Assembly: GCA_022747635.1 (NCBI GenBank)
Contig: JAKTNV010000653.1
Coordinates: forward strand, 1-64,000
Direction of reading: 5' to 3'
From: Hetaerina americana
Lineage: Eukaryota > Arthropoda > Insecta > Odonata > Calopterygidae
Length of the DNA stretch: 64,000 nucleotides
Made by a program: the position numbers and the translations under genes. Positions within the stretch are counted from its first letter, which is position 1. The number at the start of each line of letters is the position of its first letter. The notes under the pieces were generated by a model. The model worked only from the letters and a program-made list of their open reading frames with translations, ran no database searches and was not told where the DNA came from. This document shows positions 24,355 to 36,412 of the stretch, piece after piece.

Positions 24355-27167
24355 AGAATAAATCATTAAAGACAAGAAATGAGCATAAAAGATGCCTCAG
24401 CGCAAGTGTTAATGTTAGTAAAAGAGCCCAAATTTCCAAAAATATTGCGAAAAAATACAATTCTCCATTAAAGGGTGAATGTTTGTGGTGTATAGAAGGC
24501 ATTTATTTCATTTTTAGAAATTTTAATTTTTCACATTTTCCATGAAAAGTGCCAATACCCCCCCCTTTGGGTTCTAGGTGAAAATCTCACTCGACACAAA
24601 TCAAACAAAAATGTATCCAAGGAGTGTATTGTTGTTCATTTTCATCAAATAAACAAAATAAAACCCAGAATGTATCCTGAAAGACAATAAATGATCATAA
24701 AAGATGCTTCAGCCCAGGTGTTAATGTTACTTAAAGAGCCCAAATTTCTAAAAATATGGCGAAAAAAAACAATCTTCTGTTTTAGAGTGAATGTTTGAGG
24801 TGTTTAGAAGGCATTTATTTCATTTTTAGAAAATTTAATTTTTCACATTTTTCCATGAAAAGTGCCAATACCCCCCCCCTTTGGGTTCTAGGTGAAAATC
24901 TCACTCGACACAAATCAAACAAAAATGTTTCCATGGTGTTTATTGTTGTTCATTTTCATCAAATAAACAAAATAAAACCCAGAATTAATCTAGAAGGACA
25001 AGAAATGAGCATAAAAGTTGCTTCAGAGAAAGTGTTAATGTTACTAAAAGAGCCCAAATTTCTAAAAATATTGCGAAAAACAACAATCTTCTGTTTTAGA
25101 GTAAATGTTTGAGGTGTTTAGAAGGCATTTATTTCATTTTTAGAAAATTTAATTTTTCACATTTTTCCATGAAAAGTGCCAATACCCCCCCCTTTGGGTT
25201 CTAGGTGAAAATCTCACTCGACACAAATCAAACAAAAATGTTTCCATGGTGTTTATTGTTGTTCATTTTCATCAAATAAACAAAATAAAACCCAGAATTA
25301 ATCTTGAAGGACAAGAAATGAGCATAAAAGTTGCTTCAGAGAAAGTGTTAATGTTACTAAAAGAGCCCAAATTTCTAAAAATATTGCGAAAAACAACAAT
25401 CTTCTGTTTTAGAGTGAATGTTTGAGGTGTTTAGAAGGCATTTATTTCATTTTTAGAAAATTTAATTTTTCACATTTTTTAATGAAAAGTGCCAATACCC
25501 CCCCCTTTGGGTTCTAGGTGAAAATCTCACTCGACACAAATCAAACAAAAATGTATCCAAGGTTTGTATTGTTGTTCATTTTCATCAAATAAACAAAATA
25601 AAACCCAGAATGTATCCTGAAAGACAATAAATGATTATTAAAGATGCTTAAGCCCAGGTAATAATGTTACTAAATGAGCCCAAATTTCTGAAAATATTGC
25701 GAAAAACAACAATCTTCTGTTTAAGAGTGATTGTTTGAGGTGTTTAGAAGGTTTTTTTCATTTAAGGAAAATTTTATTTTTCACATTTTTCCATGAAAAG
25801 TGCCAATACCCCCCCCTTTGGGTTCTAGGTGAAAATCTCACTCGACACAAATCAAACAAAAATGTATCCAAGGTTTGTATTGTTGTTCATTTTCATCAAA
25901 TAAACAAAATAAAACCCAGAATGTATCCTGAAAGACAATAAATGATCATTAAAGATGCTTAAGCCCAGGTAATAATGTTACTAAAAGAGCCCAAATTTCT
26001 GAAAATATTGCGAAAAACAACAATCTTCTGTTTTAGAGTGAATGTTTGAGGTGTTTAGAAGGCATTTATTTCATTTTTAGAAAATTTAATTTTTCACATT
26101 TTTCCATGAAAAGTGCCAATACCCCCCCCTTTGGGTTCTGGGTTAAAATCCCACTCGACACAAATCAAACAAAAATGTATCCAAGGTGTGTATTGTTGTT
26201 CATTTTCATCAAATAAACAAAATAAAACCCAGAATGTATCCTGAAAGACAATAAATGATCATAAAAGATGCTTCAGCCCAGGTGTTAATGTTACTTAAAG
26301 AGCCCAAATTTCTAAAAATATGGCGAAAAAAAACAATCTTCTGTTTTAGAGTGAATGTTTGAGGTGTTTAGAAGGCATTTATTTCATTTTTAGAAAATTT
26401 AATTTTTCACATTTTTCCATGAAAAGTGCCAATACCCCCCCCATTTGGGTTCTAGGTGAAAATCTCACTCGACACAAATCAAACAAAAATGTTTCCATGG
26501 TGTTTATTGTTGTTCATTTTCATCAAATAAACAAAATAAAACCCAGAATTAATCTTGAAGGACAAGAAATGAGCATAAAAGTTGCTTCAGAGAAAGTGTT
26601 AATGTTACTAAAAGAGCCCAAATTTCTAAAAATATTGCGAAAAACAACAATCTTCTGTTTTAGAGTAAATGTTTGAGGTGTTTAGAAGGCATTTATTTCA
26701 TTTTTAGAAAATTTAATTTTTCACATTTTTCCATGAAAAGTGCCAATACCCCCCCCTTTGGGTTCTAGGTGAAAATCTCACTCGACACAAATCAAACAAA
26801 AATGTATCCAAGGTTTGTATTGTTGTTCATTTTCATCAAATAAACAAAATAAAACCCAGAATGTATCCTGAAAGACAATAAATGATCATTAAAGATGCTT
26901 AAGCCCAGGTAATAATGTTACTAAAAGAGCCCAAATTTCTGAAAATATTGCGAAAAACAACAATATTCTGTTTTAGAGTGATTGTTTGAGGTGTTTAGAA
27001 GGTTTTTTTCATTTAAGGAAAATTTTATTTTTCACATTTTTCCATGAAAAGTGCCAATACCCCCCCCTTTGGGTTCTAGGTGAAAATCCCACTCGACACA
27101 AATCAAACAAAAATGTATCCAAGGTGTGTATTGTTGCTCATTTTCATCAAATAAACAAAATAAAACC
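24355..27167. repeat. 9-monomer HOR, unit 1
   Basis: After the right part of the E monomer (aaatcattaaag through caattctccattaaagg), monomers start at 24483 (B, ccaaggagtg, ttacttaaag), 24795 (A), 25109 (A), 25422 (F, gattattaaag), 25735 (F), 26046 (B, ttctgggtt), 26359 (A), 26673 (F, caatattctg) and 26986 (gttgctcatt, aaccaagaat; left half). Unit 2 follows immediately with offsets of 2812-2814 bp. Shared private variants include caattctccatt, ccaaggagtg, the ttctgggtt marker and gttgctcatt. Unit edges were placed by eye at the switch in monomer 26986. Positions 25422-26985 are F-F-B-A-F cassette copy 2. Confidence 0.88.
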
Positions 27168-29984
27168 AAGAATAAATCATTAAAGACAAGAAATGAGCAT
27201 AAAAGATGCCTCAGCGCAAGTGTTAATGTTAGTAAAAGAGCCCAAATTTCCAAAAATATTGCGAAAAAATACAATTCTCCATTAAAGAGTGAATGTTTGT
27301 GGTGTATAGAAGGCATTTATTTCATTTTTAGAAATTTTAATTTTTCACATTTTCCATGAAAAGTGCCAATACCCCCCCCTTTGGGTTCTAGGTGAAAATC
27401 TCACTCGACACAAATCAAACAAAAATGTATCCAAGGAGTGTATTGTTGTTCATTTTCATCAAATAAACAAAATAAAACCCAGAATGTATCCTGAAAGAAA
27501 ATAAATGATCATAAAAGATGCTTCAGCCCAGGTGTTAATGTTACTTAAAGAGCCCAAATTTCTAAAAATATGGCGAAAAAAAACAATCTTCTGTTTTAGA
27601 GTGAATGTTTGAGGTGTTTAGAAGGCATTTATTTCATTTTTAGAAAATTTAATTTTTCACATTTTTCCATGAAAAGTGCCAATACCCCCCCCTTTGGGTT
27701 CTAGGTGAAAATCTCACTCGACACAAATCAAACAAAAATGTTTCCATGGTGTTTATTGTTGTTCATTTTCATCAAATAAACAAAATAAAACCCAGAATTA
27801 ATCTTGAAGGACAAGAAATGAGCATAAAAGTTGCTTCAGAGAAAGTGTTAATGTTACTAAAAGAGCCCAAATTTCTAAAAATATTGCGAAAAACAACAAT
27901 CTTCTGTTTTAGAGTAAATGTTTGAGGTGTTTAGAAGGCATTTATTTCATTTTTAGAAAATTTAATTTTTCACATTTTTCCATGAAAAGTGCCAATACCC
28001 CCCCCTTTGGGTTCTAGGTGAAAATCTCACTCGACACAAATCAAACAAAAATGTTTCCATGGTGTTTATTGTTGTTCATTTTCATCAAATAAACAAAATA
28101 AAACCCAGAATTAATCTTGAAGGACAAGAAATGAGCATAAAAGTTGCTTCAGAGAAAGTGTTAATGTTACTAAAAGAGCCCAAATTTCTAAAAATATTGC
28201 GAAAAACAACAATCTTCTGTTTTAGAGTGAATGTTTGAGGTGTTTAGAAGGCATTTATTTCATTTTTAGAAAATTTAATTTTTCACATTTTTCCATGAAA
28301 AGTGCCAATACCCCCCCCTTTGGGTTCTAGGTGAAAATCTCACTCGACACAAATCAAACAAAAATGTATCCAAGGTTTGTATTGTTGTTCATTTTCATCA
28401 AATAAACAAAATAAAACCCAGAATGTATCCTGAAAGACAATAAATGATTATTAAAGATGCTTAAGCCCAGGTAATAATGTTACTAAAAGAGCCCAAATTT
28501 CTGAAAATATTGCGAAAAACAACAATCTTCTGTTTAAGAGTGATTGTTTGAGGTGTTTAGAAGGTTTTTTTCATTTAAGGAAAATTTTATTTTTCACATT
28601 TTTCCATGAAAAGTGCCAATACCCCCCCCTTTGGGTTCTAGGTGAAAATCTCACTCGACACAAATCAAACAAAAATGTATCCAAGGTTTGTATTGTTGTT
28701 CATTTTCATCAAATAAACAAAATAAAACCCAGAATGTATCCTGAAAGACAATAAATGATCATTAAAGATGCTTAAGCCCAGGTAATAATGTTACTAAAAG
28801 AGCCCAAATTTCTGAAAATATTGCGAAAAACAACAATCTTCTGTTTTAGAGTGAATGTTTGAGTTGTTTAGAAGGCATTTATTTCATTTTTAGAAAATTT
28901 AATTTTTCACATTTTTCCATGAAAAGTGCCAATACCCCCCCCTTTGGGTTCTGGGTTAAAATCCCACTCGACACAAATCAAACAAAAATGTATCCAAGGT
29001 GTGTATTGTTGTTCATTTTCATCAAATAAACAAAATAAAACCCAGAATGTATCCTGAAAGACAATAAATGATCATAAAAGATGCTTCAGCCCAGGTGTTA
29101 ATGTTACTTAAAGAGCCCAAATTTCTAAAAATATGGCGAAAAAAAACAATCTTCTGTTTTAGAGTGAATGTTTGAGGTGTTTAGAAGGCATTTATTTCAT
29201 TTTTAGAAAATTTAATTTTTCACATTTTTCCATGAAAAGTGCCAATACCCCCCCCTTTGGGTTCTAGGTGAAAATCTCACTCGACACAAATCAAACAAAA
29301 ATGTTTCCATGGTGTTTATTGTTGTTCATTTTCATCAAATAAACAAAATAAAACCCAGAATTAATCTTGAAGGACAAGAAATGAGCATAAAAGTTGCTTC
29401 AGAGAAAGTGTTAATGTTACTAAAAGAGCCCAAATTTCTAAAAATATTGCGAAAAACAACAATCTTCTGTTTTAGAGTAAATGTTTGAGGTGTTTAGAAG
29501 GCATTTATTTCATTTTTAGAAAATTTAATTTTTCACATTTTTCCATGAAAAGTGCCAATACCCCCCCCTTTGGGTTCTAGGTGAAAATCTCACTCGACAC
29601 AAATCAAACAAAAATGTATCCAAGGTTTGTATTGTTGTTCATTTTCATCAAATAAACAAAATAAAACCCAGAATGTATCCTGAAAGACAATAAATGATCA
29701 TTAAAGATGCTTAAGCCCAGGTAATAATGTTACTAAAAGAGCCCAAATTTCTGAAAATATTGCGAAAAACAACAATATTCTGTTTTAGAGTGATTGTTTG
29801 AGGTGTTTAGAAGGTTTTTTTCATTTAAGGAAAATTTTATTTTTCACATTTTTCCATGAAAAGTGCCAATACCCCCCCCTTTGGGTTCTAGGTGAAAATC
29901 CCACTCGACACAAATCAAACAAAAATGTATCCAAGGTGTGTATTGTTGCTCATTTTCATCAAATAAACAAAATAAAACCAAGAA
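27168..29984. repeat. 9-monomer HOR, unit 2
   Basis: It starts inside the hybrid monomer 26986, then monomers start at 27297 (B, ccaaggagtg, gaaagaaaataaatg), 27609 (A), 27922 (A), 28235 (F), 28548 (F), 28859 (B, ttctgggtt, gagttgttt), 29172 (A), 29485 (F) and 29798 (gttgctcatt, aaccaagaatgaatcc). It matches unit 1 monomer for monomer. Positions 28235-29797 are F-F-B-A-F cassette copy 3. After aaccaagaat in monomer 29798 the sequence switches to gaatcctgaaag, as at 18546, rather than aaatcattaaag. This marks the right edge. Confidence 0.88.
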
Positions 29985-32606
29985 TGAATCCTGAAAGACA
30001 ATAAATGATCATAAAAGATGCTTCAGCCCAGGTGTTAATGTTACTAAAAGAGCCCAAATTTCTAAAAATATGGCGAAAAAAAAACAATCTTCTGTTTTAG
30101 AGTGAATGTTTGAGGTGTTTAGAAGGCATTTATTTCATTTTTAGAAAATTTAATTTTTCACATTTTTCCATGAAAAGTGCCAATACCCCCCCTTTGGGTT
30201 CTAGGTGAAAATCTCACTCGACACAAATCAAACAAAAATGTTTCCATGGTGTTTATTGTTGTTCATTTTCATCAAATAAACAAAATAAAACCCAGAATTA
30301 ATCTTGAAGGACAAGAAATGAGCATAAAAGTTGCTTCAGAGAAAGTGTTAATGTTACTAAAAGAGCCCAAATTTCTAAAAATATTGCGAAAAACAACAAT
30401 CTTCTGTTTTAGAGTGAATGTTTGAGGTGTTTAGAAGGCATTTATTTCATTTTTAGAAAATTTAATTTTTCACATTTTTCCATGAAAAGTGCCAATACCC
30501 CCCCCTTTGGGTTCTAGGTGAAAATCCCACTCGACACAAATCAAACAAAAATGTATCCAAAGTGTGTATTGTTGTTCATTTTCATCAAATAAACAAAATA
30601 AAACCCAGAATGTATCCTGAAAGACAATAAATGATCATAAAAGATGCTTCAGCCCAGGTGTTAATGTTACTAAAAGAGCCCAAATTTCTAAAAATATGGC
30701 GAACAAAAACAATCTTCTGTTTTAGAGTGAATGTTTGAGGTGTTTAGAAGGCATTTATTTCATTTTTAGAAAATTTAATTTTTCACATTTTTCCTTGAAA
30801 AGTGCCAATACCCCCCCCTTTGGGTTCTAGGTGAAAATCTCACTCGACACAAATCAAAAAAAATGTTTCCATGGTGTTTATTGTTGTTAATTTTCATCAA
30901 ATAAACAAAATAAAACCCAGAATTAATCTTGAAGGACAAGAAATGAGCATAAAAGATGCCTCAGCGCAAGTGTTAATGTTAGTAAAAGAGCAGTAATTTC
31001 CAAGAATATTGCGAAAAACAACAATCTTCCATTATAGAGTGAATGTTTGAGGTGTATAGAAGGCATTTATTTCATTTTTAGAAATTTTAATTTTTCACAT
31101 TTTTCCATGAATAGTGCCAATACCCCCCCCTTTGGGTTCTAGGTGAAAATCTCACTCGGCATGAATCGAACAAATATATTTCCATGGTGTGTATTGTTGT
31201 TCATTTTCATCAAATAAACAAAATAAAACCCAGAATGTATCCTGAAAGACAATAAATGTTCATTAAAGATGCTTAAGCCAAGGTAATAATGTTACTAAAA
31301 GAGCACAAATTTCTGAAAATATTGCGAAAAACAACAATCTTCTGTTTTAGAGTGATTGTTTGAGGTGTTTAGAAGGTTTTTTTCATTTTAGGAAAATTTT
31401 ATTTTTCACATTTTTCCATGAAAAGTGCCAATACCCCCCCCTTAGGGTTCTAGGTGAAAATCCCACTCGTCACAAATCAAACAAAAATGTATCCAAGGTG
31501 TGTATTGTTGTTCATTTTCATCAAATAAACAAAATAAAACCCAGAATGTATCCTGAAAGACAATAAATGATCATAAAAGATGCTTCAGCCCAGGTGTTAA
31601 TGTTACTAAAAGAGCCCAAATTTCTAAAAATATGGCGAAAAAAAACAATCTTCTGTTTTAGAGTGAATGTTTGAGGTGTTTAGAAGGCATTTATTTCATT
31701 TTTAGAAATTTAATTTTTCACATTTTTCCATGAAAAGTGCCAATACCCCCCCTTTGGGTTCTAGGTGAAAATCTCACTCGACACAAATCAAACAAAAATG
31801 TTTCCATGGTGTTTATTGTTGTTCATTTTCATCAAATAAACAAAATAAAACCCAGAATTAATCTTGAAGGACAAGAAATGAGCATAAAAGTTGCTTCAGA
31901 GAAAGTGTTAATGTTACTAAAAGAGCCCAAATTTCTAAAAATATAGCGAAAAACAACAATCTTCTGTTTTAGAGTGAATGTTTGAGGTGTTTAGAAGGCA
32001 TTTTTTCATTTTTAGAAAATTTAATTTTTCACATTTTTCCATGAAAAGTGCCAATACCCCCCCCTTTGGGTTCTAGGTGAAAATCCCACTCGACACAAAT
32101 CAAACAAAAATGTATCCAAGGTGTGTATTGTTGTTCATTTTCATCAAATAAACAAAATAAAACCCAGAATGTATCCTGAAAGACAATAAATGATCATAAA
32201 AGATGCTTCAGCCCAGGTGTTAATGTTACTAAAAGAGCCCAAATTTCTAAATATATGGCGAAAAAAAACAATCTTCTGTTTTAGAGTGAATGTTTGAGGT
32301 GTTTAGAAGGCATTTATTTCATTTTTAGAAAATTTAATTTTTCACATTTTTCCTTGAAAAGTGCCAATACCCCCCCCTTTGGGTTCTAGGTGAAAATCTC
32401 ACTCGAAACGAATCAAACAAAAATGTTTCCATGGTGTGTATTGTTCTTCATTTTCATCAAATAAACAAAATAAAACCCAGAATAAATCATTAAAGACAAT
32501 AAATGAGCGTAAAAGATGCCTCAGCGCAAGTCTTAATGTTAGTAAAAGAGCCCAAATTTCCAAAAATATTGCGAAAAAATACAATTCTCCATTATAGAGT
32601 GAATGT
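29985..32606. repeat. Condensed copy of the 18.5-24.5 kb region
   Basis: Monomers start at 30110 (A), 30422 (B, gcgaacaaaaac as at 19171), 30735 (A/D, ccttgaaaag as at 19484), 31047 (E left with gaacaaatatattt as at 21047, F right as at 21673), 31360 (B, actcgtcac as at 21985), 31671 (ttagaaatttaatt as at 22295, tatagcg as at 22918), 31982 (B, cattttttcattttt as at 23230) and 32294 (ccttgaaaag as at 23542, then gttcttcatt and caagtctt as at 23855, ending caattctcc as in 24171). The order is preserved, but intervening monomers are gone through in-phase fusions. There is no gene here. Confidence 0.82.
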
Positions 32607-33868
32607 TTGTGGTGTATAGAAGGCATTTATTTCATTTTTAGAAATTTTAATTTTTCACATTTTCCATGAAAAGTGCCAATACCCCCCCCTTTGGGTTCTA
32701 GGTTAAAATCTCACTCGACACGAATCAAACAAAAATGTTTCCATGGTGTGTATTGTTGTTCATTTTCATCAAATAAACAAAATAAAACCCAGAATGTATC
32801 CTGAAAGACAATAAATGATCATAAAAGATGCTTCAGCCCAGGTGTTAATGTTACTAAAAGAGCCCGAATTTCTAAAAATATGTCGAAAAACAACAATCTT
32901 CTGTTTTAGAGTGAATGTTTGAGGTGTTTAGAAGGCATTTATTTCATTTTTAGAAAATTTAATTTTTCACATTTTTCCATGAAAAGTGCCAATACCTTTC
33001 CATGAAAAGTGCCTATGGGTTCTAGGTGAAAATCTCACTCGACACATTTCAAACAAAAATGTATCCAAGGTGTGTATTGTTGTTCATTTTCATTAAATAA
33101 ACAAAATAAAACCCAGAATTAATCTTGAAGGACAAGAAATGAGCATAAAAGTTGCTTCAGGAAAAGTGTTAATGTTACTAAAAGAGCCCGAATTTCTAAA
33201 AATATTGCGAAAAACAACAATCTTCTGTTTTAGAGTGAATGTTTGAGGTGTTTAGAAGGCATTTATTTCATTTTTAGAAAATTTAATTTTTCACATTTTT
33301 CCATGAAAAGTGCCAATACCCCCCCCTATGGGTTCTAGCTGAAAATCTCACTCGACACATTTCAAACAAAAATTTTTCCATGGTTTTTATTGTTGTTCAT
33401 TTTCATTAAATAAACAAAATAAAACCCAGAATTAATCTTGAAGGACAAGAAATGAGCATAAAAGTAGCTTCAGAGAAAGTGTTTATGTTACTAAAAGAGC
33501 CCAAATTTCTAAAAATATTGCGAAAAACAACAATCTTCTGTTTTAGAGTGAATGTTTGAGGTGTTTAGAAGGCATTTATTTCATTTTTAGAAAATTTAAT
33601 TTTTCACATTTTTCCATGAAAAGTGCCAATACCCCCCCCTTTGGGTTCTAGGTGAAAATCCCAGTCAACACAAATCAAACAAAAATGTATCCAAGGTGTG
33701 TATTGTTGTTCATTTTCATCAAATAAACAAAATAAAACCCAGAATGTATCCTGAAAGACAATAAATGATCATAAAAGATGCTTCAGCCCAGGTGTTAATG
33801 TTACTAAAAGAGCCCAAATTTCTAAAAATATGGCGAAAAAAAACAATCTTCTGTTTTAGAGTGAATGT
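32607..33868. repeat. Third, distant copy of part of block 1
   Basis: Monomers start at 32607 (ggttaaaatc, cgaatcaaac; gtatcctg right half and tatgtcg), 32919 (H with tatccaagg and cattaaataaac, 324 bp), 33243 (H with ctagctgaaaatc and aaaatttttcc) and 33556 (B, cagtcaacac). The rare variants in 32919 and 33243 match 697 and 1007, and 4758 and 5067. So this is a third copy about 32.2 kb from the first. There is no gene here. Confidence 0.78.
32997..33013. repeat. Micro-duplication replacing the poly-C tract
   Basis: After gtgccaatacc the sequence repeats tttccatgaaaagtgcc and then goes straight to tatgggttctagg. The element ttccatgaaaagtgcc is therefore present twice within about 40 bp, and the poly-C run is lost. 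The monomer is 324 bp. It fits a short backward template switch between two gtgcc motifs. It is unique in the window. Confidence 0.85.
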
Positions 33869-36412
33869 TTGAGGTGTTTAGAAGGCATTTATTTCATTTT
33901 TAGAAAATTTAATTTTTCACATTTTTCCATGAAAAGTGCCAATACCTGTCCTTCCAACTCCACCTCCACTTGTTCCAACAAAGTGCCCTTTGGGTTCTGG
34001 GTGAAAATCTCACTCGACACAAATCAAACAAAAATGTTTCCATGGTGTTTATTGTTGTTCATTTTCATCAAATAAACAAAATAAAACCCAGAATTAATCT
34101 TGAAGGACAAGAAATGAGCATAAAAGTTGCTTCAGAGAAAGTGTTAATGTTACTAAAAGAGCCCAAATTTCTAAAAATATTGCGAAAAACAACAATCTTC
34201 TGTTTTAGAGTAAATGTTTGAGGTGTTTAGAAGGCATTTATTTCATTTTTAGAAAATTTAATTTGTCACATTTTTCCATGAAAAGTGCCAATACCCCCCC
34301 CCTTTGGGTTCTAGGTGAAAATCTCACTCGACACAAATCAAACAAAAATGTATCCAAGGTTTGTATTGTTGTTCATTTTCATCAAATAAACAAAATGAAA
34401 CCCAGAATGTATCCTGAAAGACAATAAATGATCATTATAGATGCTTAAGCCCAGGTAATAATGTTACTAAAAGAGCCCAAATTTCTGAAAATATTGCGAA
34501 AAACAACAATCTTCTGTTTTAGAGTGATTGTTTGAGGTGTTTAGAAGGTTTTTTTCATTTAAGGAAAATTTTATTTTTCACATTTTTCCATGAAAAGTGC
34601 CAATACCCCCCCCCTTTGGGTTCTAGGTGAAAATCCCATTCGACACAAATCAAACAAAAATGTATCCAAGGTGTGTATTGTTGTTCATTTTCATCAAATA
34701 AACAAAATAAAACCCAGAATTAATCTTGAAGGACAAGAAATGAGCATAAAAGTTGCTTCAGAGAAAGTGTTAATGTTACTAAAAGAGCCCAAATTTCTAA
34801 AAATATTGCGAAAAACAACAATCTTCTGTTTTAGAGTAAATGTTTGAGGTGTTTAAAAGGCATTTATTTCATTTTTAGAAAATTTAATTTTTCACATTTT
34901 TCCATGAAAAGTGCCAATACCCCCCCCTTTGGGTTCTAGGTGAAAATCTCACTCGACACAAATCAAACAAAAATGTATCCAAGGTGTGTATTGTTGTTCA
35001 TTTTCATCAAATAAACAAAATAAAACCCAGAATTAATCCTCAAAGACATGAAATGAGCATAAAAGATGCTTCAGCGCAAGTGTTAATTTTACAAAAAGAG
35101 CCCAAATTTCTAAAAATATTGCGAAAAACAACAATCTTCTGTTTTAGAGTGAATGTTTGAGGTGTTTAGAGGGCATTTATTTCATTTTTAGAAAATTTAA
35201 CTTTTCACATTTTTCCATGAAAAGTGCCAATACCCCCCCCCTGTGGGTTCTAGGTGAAAATCTCACTCGACACAAATCAATCAAAAATGTTTCCATGGTG
35301 TGTATCGATGTTCATTTTAATCAAATAAACAAAATAAAACCCAGAATTTATCCTGAAAGACAAGAAATGAGCATAAATGATGCCTCAGCCCAGGTGTTAA
35401 TGTTACTATTGGAGCCCAAATTTCTAAAAATATTGCGAAAAAAATCCAATCTTCTGTTTTAGAGTGAATGTTTGAGGTGTTTAGAAGGCATTTATTTCAT
35501 TTTTAGAAAATTTAATTTTTCACATTTTTCCATGAAAAGTGCCAATATACCCCCCTTTGGGTTCTAGGTGAAAATCTCACTCGACACAAATCAAACAAAA
35601 ATGTTTCCATGGTGTTTATTGTTGTTCATTTTCATCAAAAAAACAAAATAAAACCCAGAATGTATCCTGAAAGACAATTAATGATCATAAAAGATGCTTC
35701 AGCCCAGGTGTTAATGTTACTAAAAGAGCCCAAATTTCTAAAAATATGGCGAAAAAAAACAATCTTCTTTTTTAGAGTGAATGTTTGAGGTGTTTAGAAG
35801 GCATTTATTTCATTTTTAGAAAATTTAATTTTTCACATTTTTCCATGAAAAGTACCAATACCCCCCCCCTATGGGTTCTAGGTGAAAATCTCACTCGACA
35901 CATTTCAAACAAAAATGTTTCCATGGTGTTTATTGTTTTTCATTTTCATCAAATAAACAAAATAAAACCCAGAATTAATCTTGAAGGACAAGAAATGAGC
36001 ATAAAAGTTGCTTCAGAGAAAGTGTTAATGTTACTAAAAGAGCCCAAATTTCTAAAAATATTGCGAAAAACAACAATCTTCTGTTTTAGAGTGAATGTTT
36101 GAGGTGTTTAGAAGGCATTTATTTCATTTTTAGAAAATTTAATTTTTCACATTTTTCCATGAAAAGTGCCAATACCACCCCCCTTTGGGTTCTAGGTGAA
36201 AATCTCACTCGACACAAATCAAACAAAAATGTATCCAAGGAGTGTATTGTTGTTCATTTTCATCAAATAAACAAAATAAAACCCAGAATGTATCCTGAAA
36301 GACAATAAATGATCATAAAAGATGCTTCAGCCCAGGTGTTAATGTTACTAAAAGAGCCCGAATTTCTAAAAATATGTCGAAAAACAACAATCTTCTGTTT
36401 TAGAGTGAATGT
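33869..36412. repeat. Satellite monomers, mixed types, with one foreign insert
   Basis: Monomers start at 33869 (A, 349 bp, insertion at 33947), 34218 (F, aatttgtcac, caaaatgaaac), 34532 (tttttttcatttaagg, A right), 34844 (G, tttaaaagg), 35157 (C, gagggcattt, cattttaatc), 35472 (aatataccccc, A left and B right), 35785 (H, agtaccaata) and 36099 (B, accaccccccttt, ccaaggagtg, tatgtcg). The segment from about 35100 to 35780 recurs at about 37610-38280, 2508 bp (eight monomers) downstream, sharing gagggcattt and cattttaatc. There is no gene here. Confidence 0.8.
33947..33987. other. About 41-bp pyrimidine-rich non-satellite insert replacing the poly-C tract
   Basis: Between aaaagtgccaatacc and ctttgggttctggg lies a stretch found nowhere else in the window, including ccaactccacctccactt and ending ttccaacaaagtgcc. 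Its last bases, aaagtgcc, repeat the satellite motif just upstream. The insert therefore looks like filler DNA flanked by an 8-bp microhomology, not a transposon: I see no terminal inverted repeats and it is too short. Its origin cannot be told from the sequence. The monomer becomes 349 bp. Confidence 0.85.

Noticed and set aside
33947..33987. Insertion as a transposon or gene fragment
   Set aside because: It is only about 41 bp, with no terminal inverted repeats, no clear target-site duplication beyond aaagtgcc and no coding match I can recognise. I kept it as filler of unknown origin.
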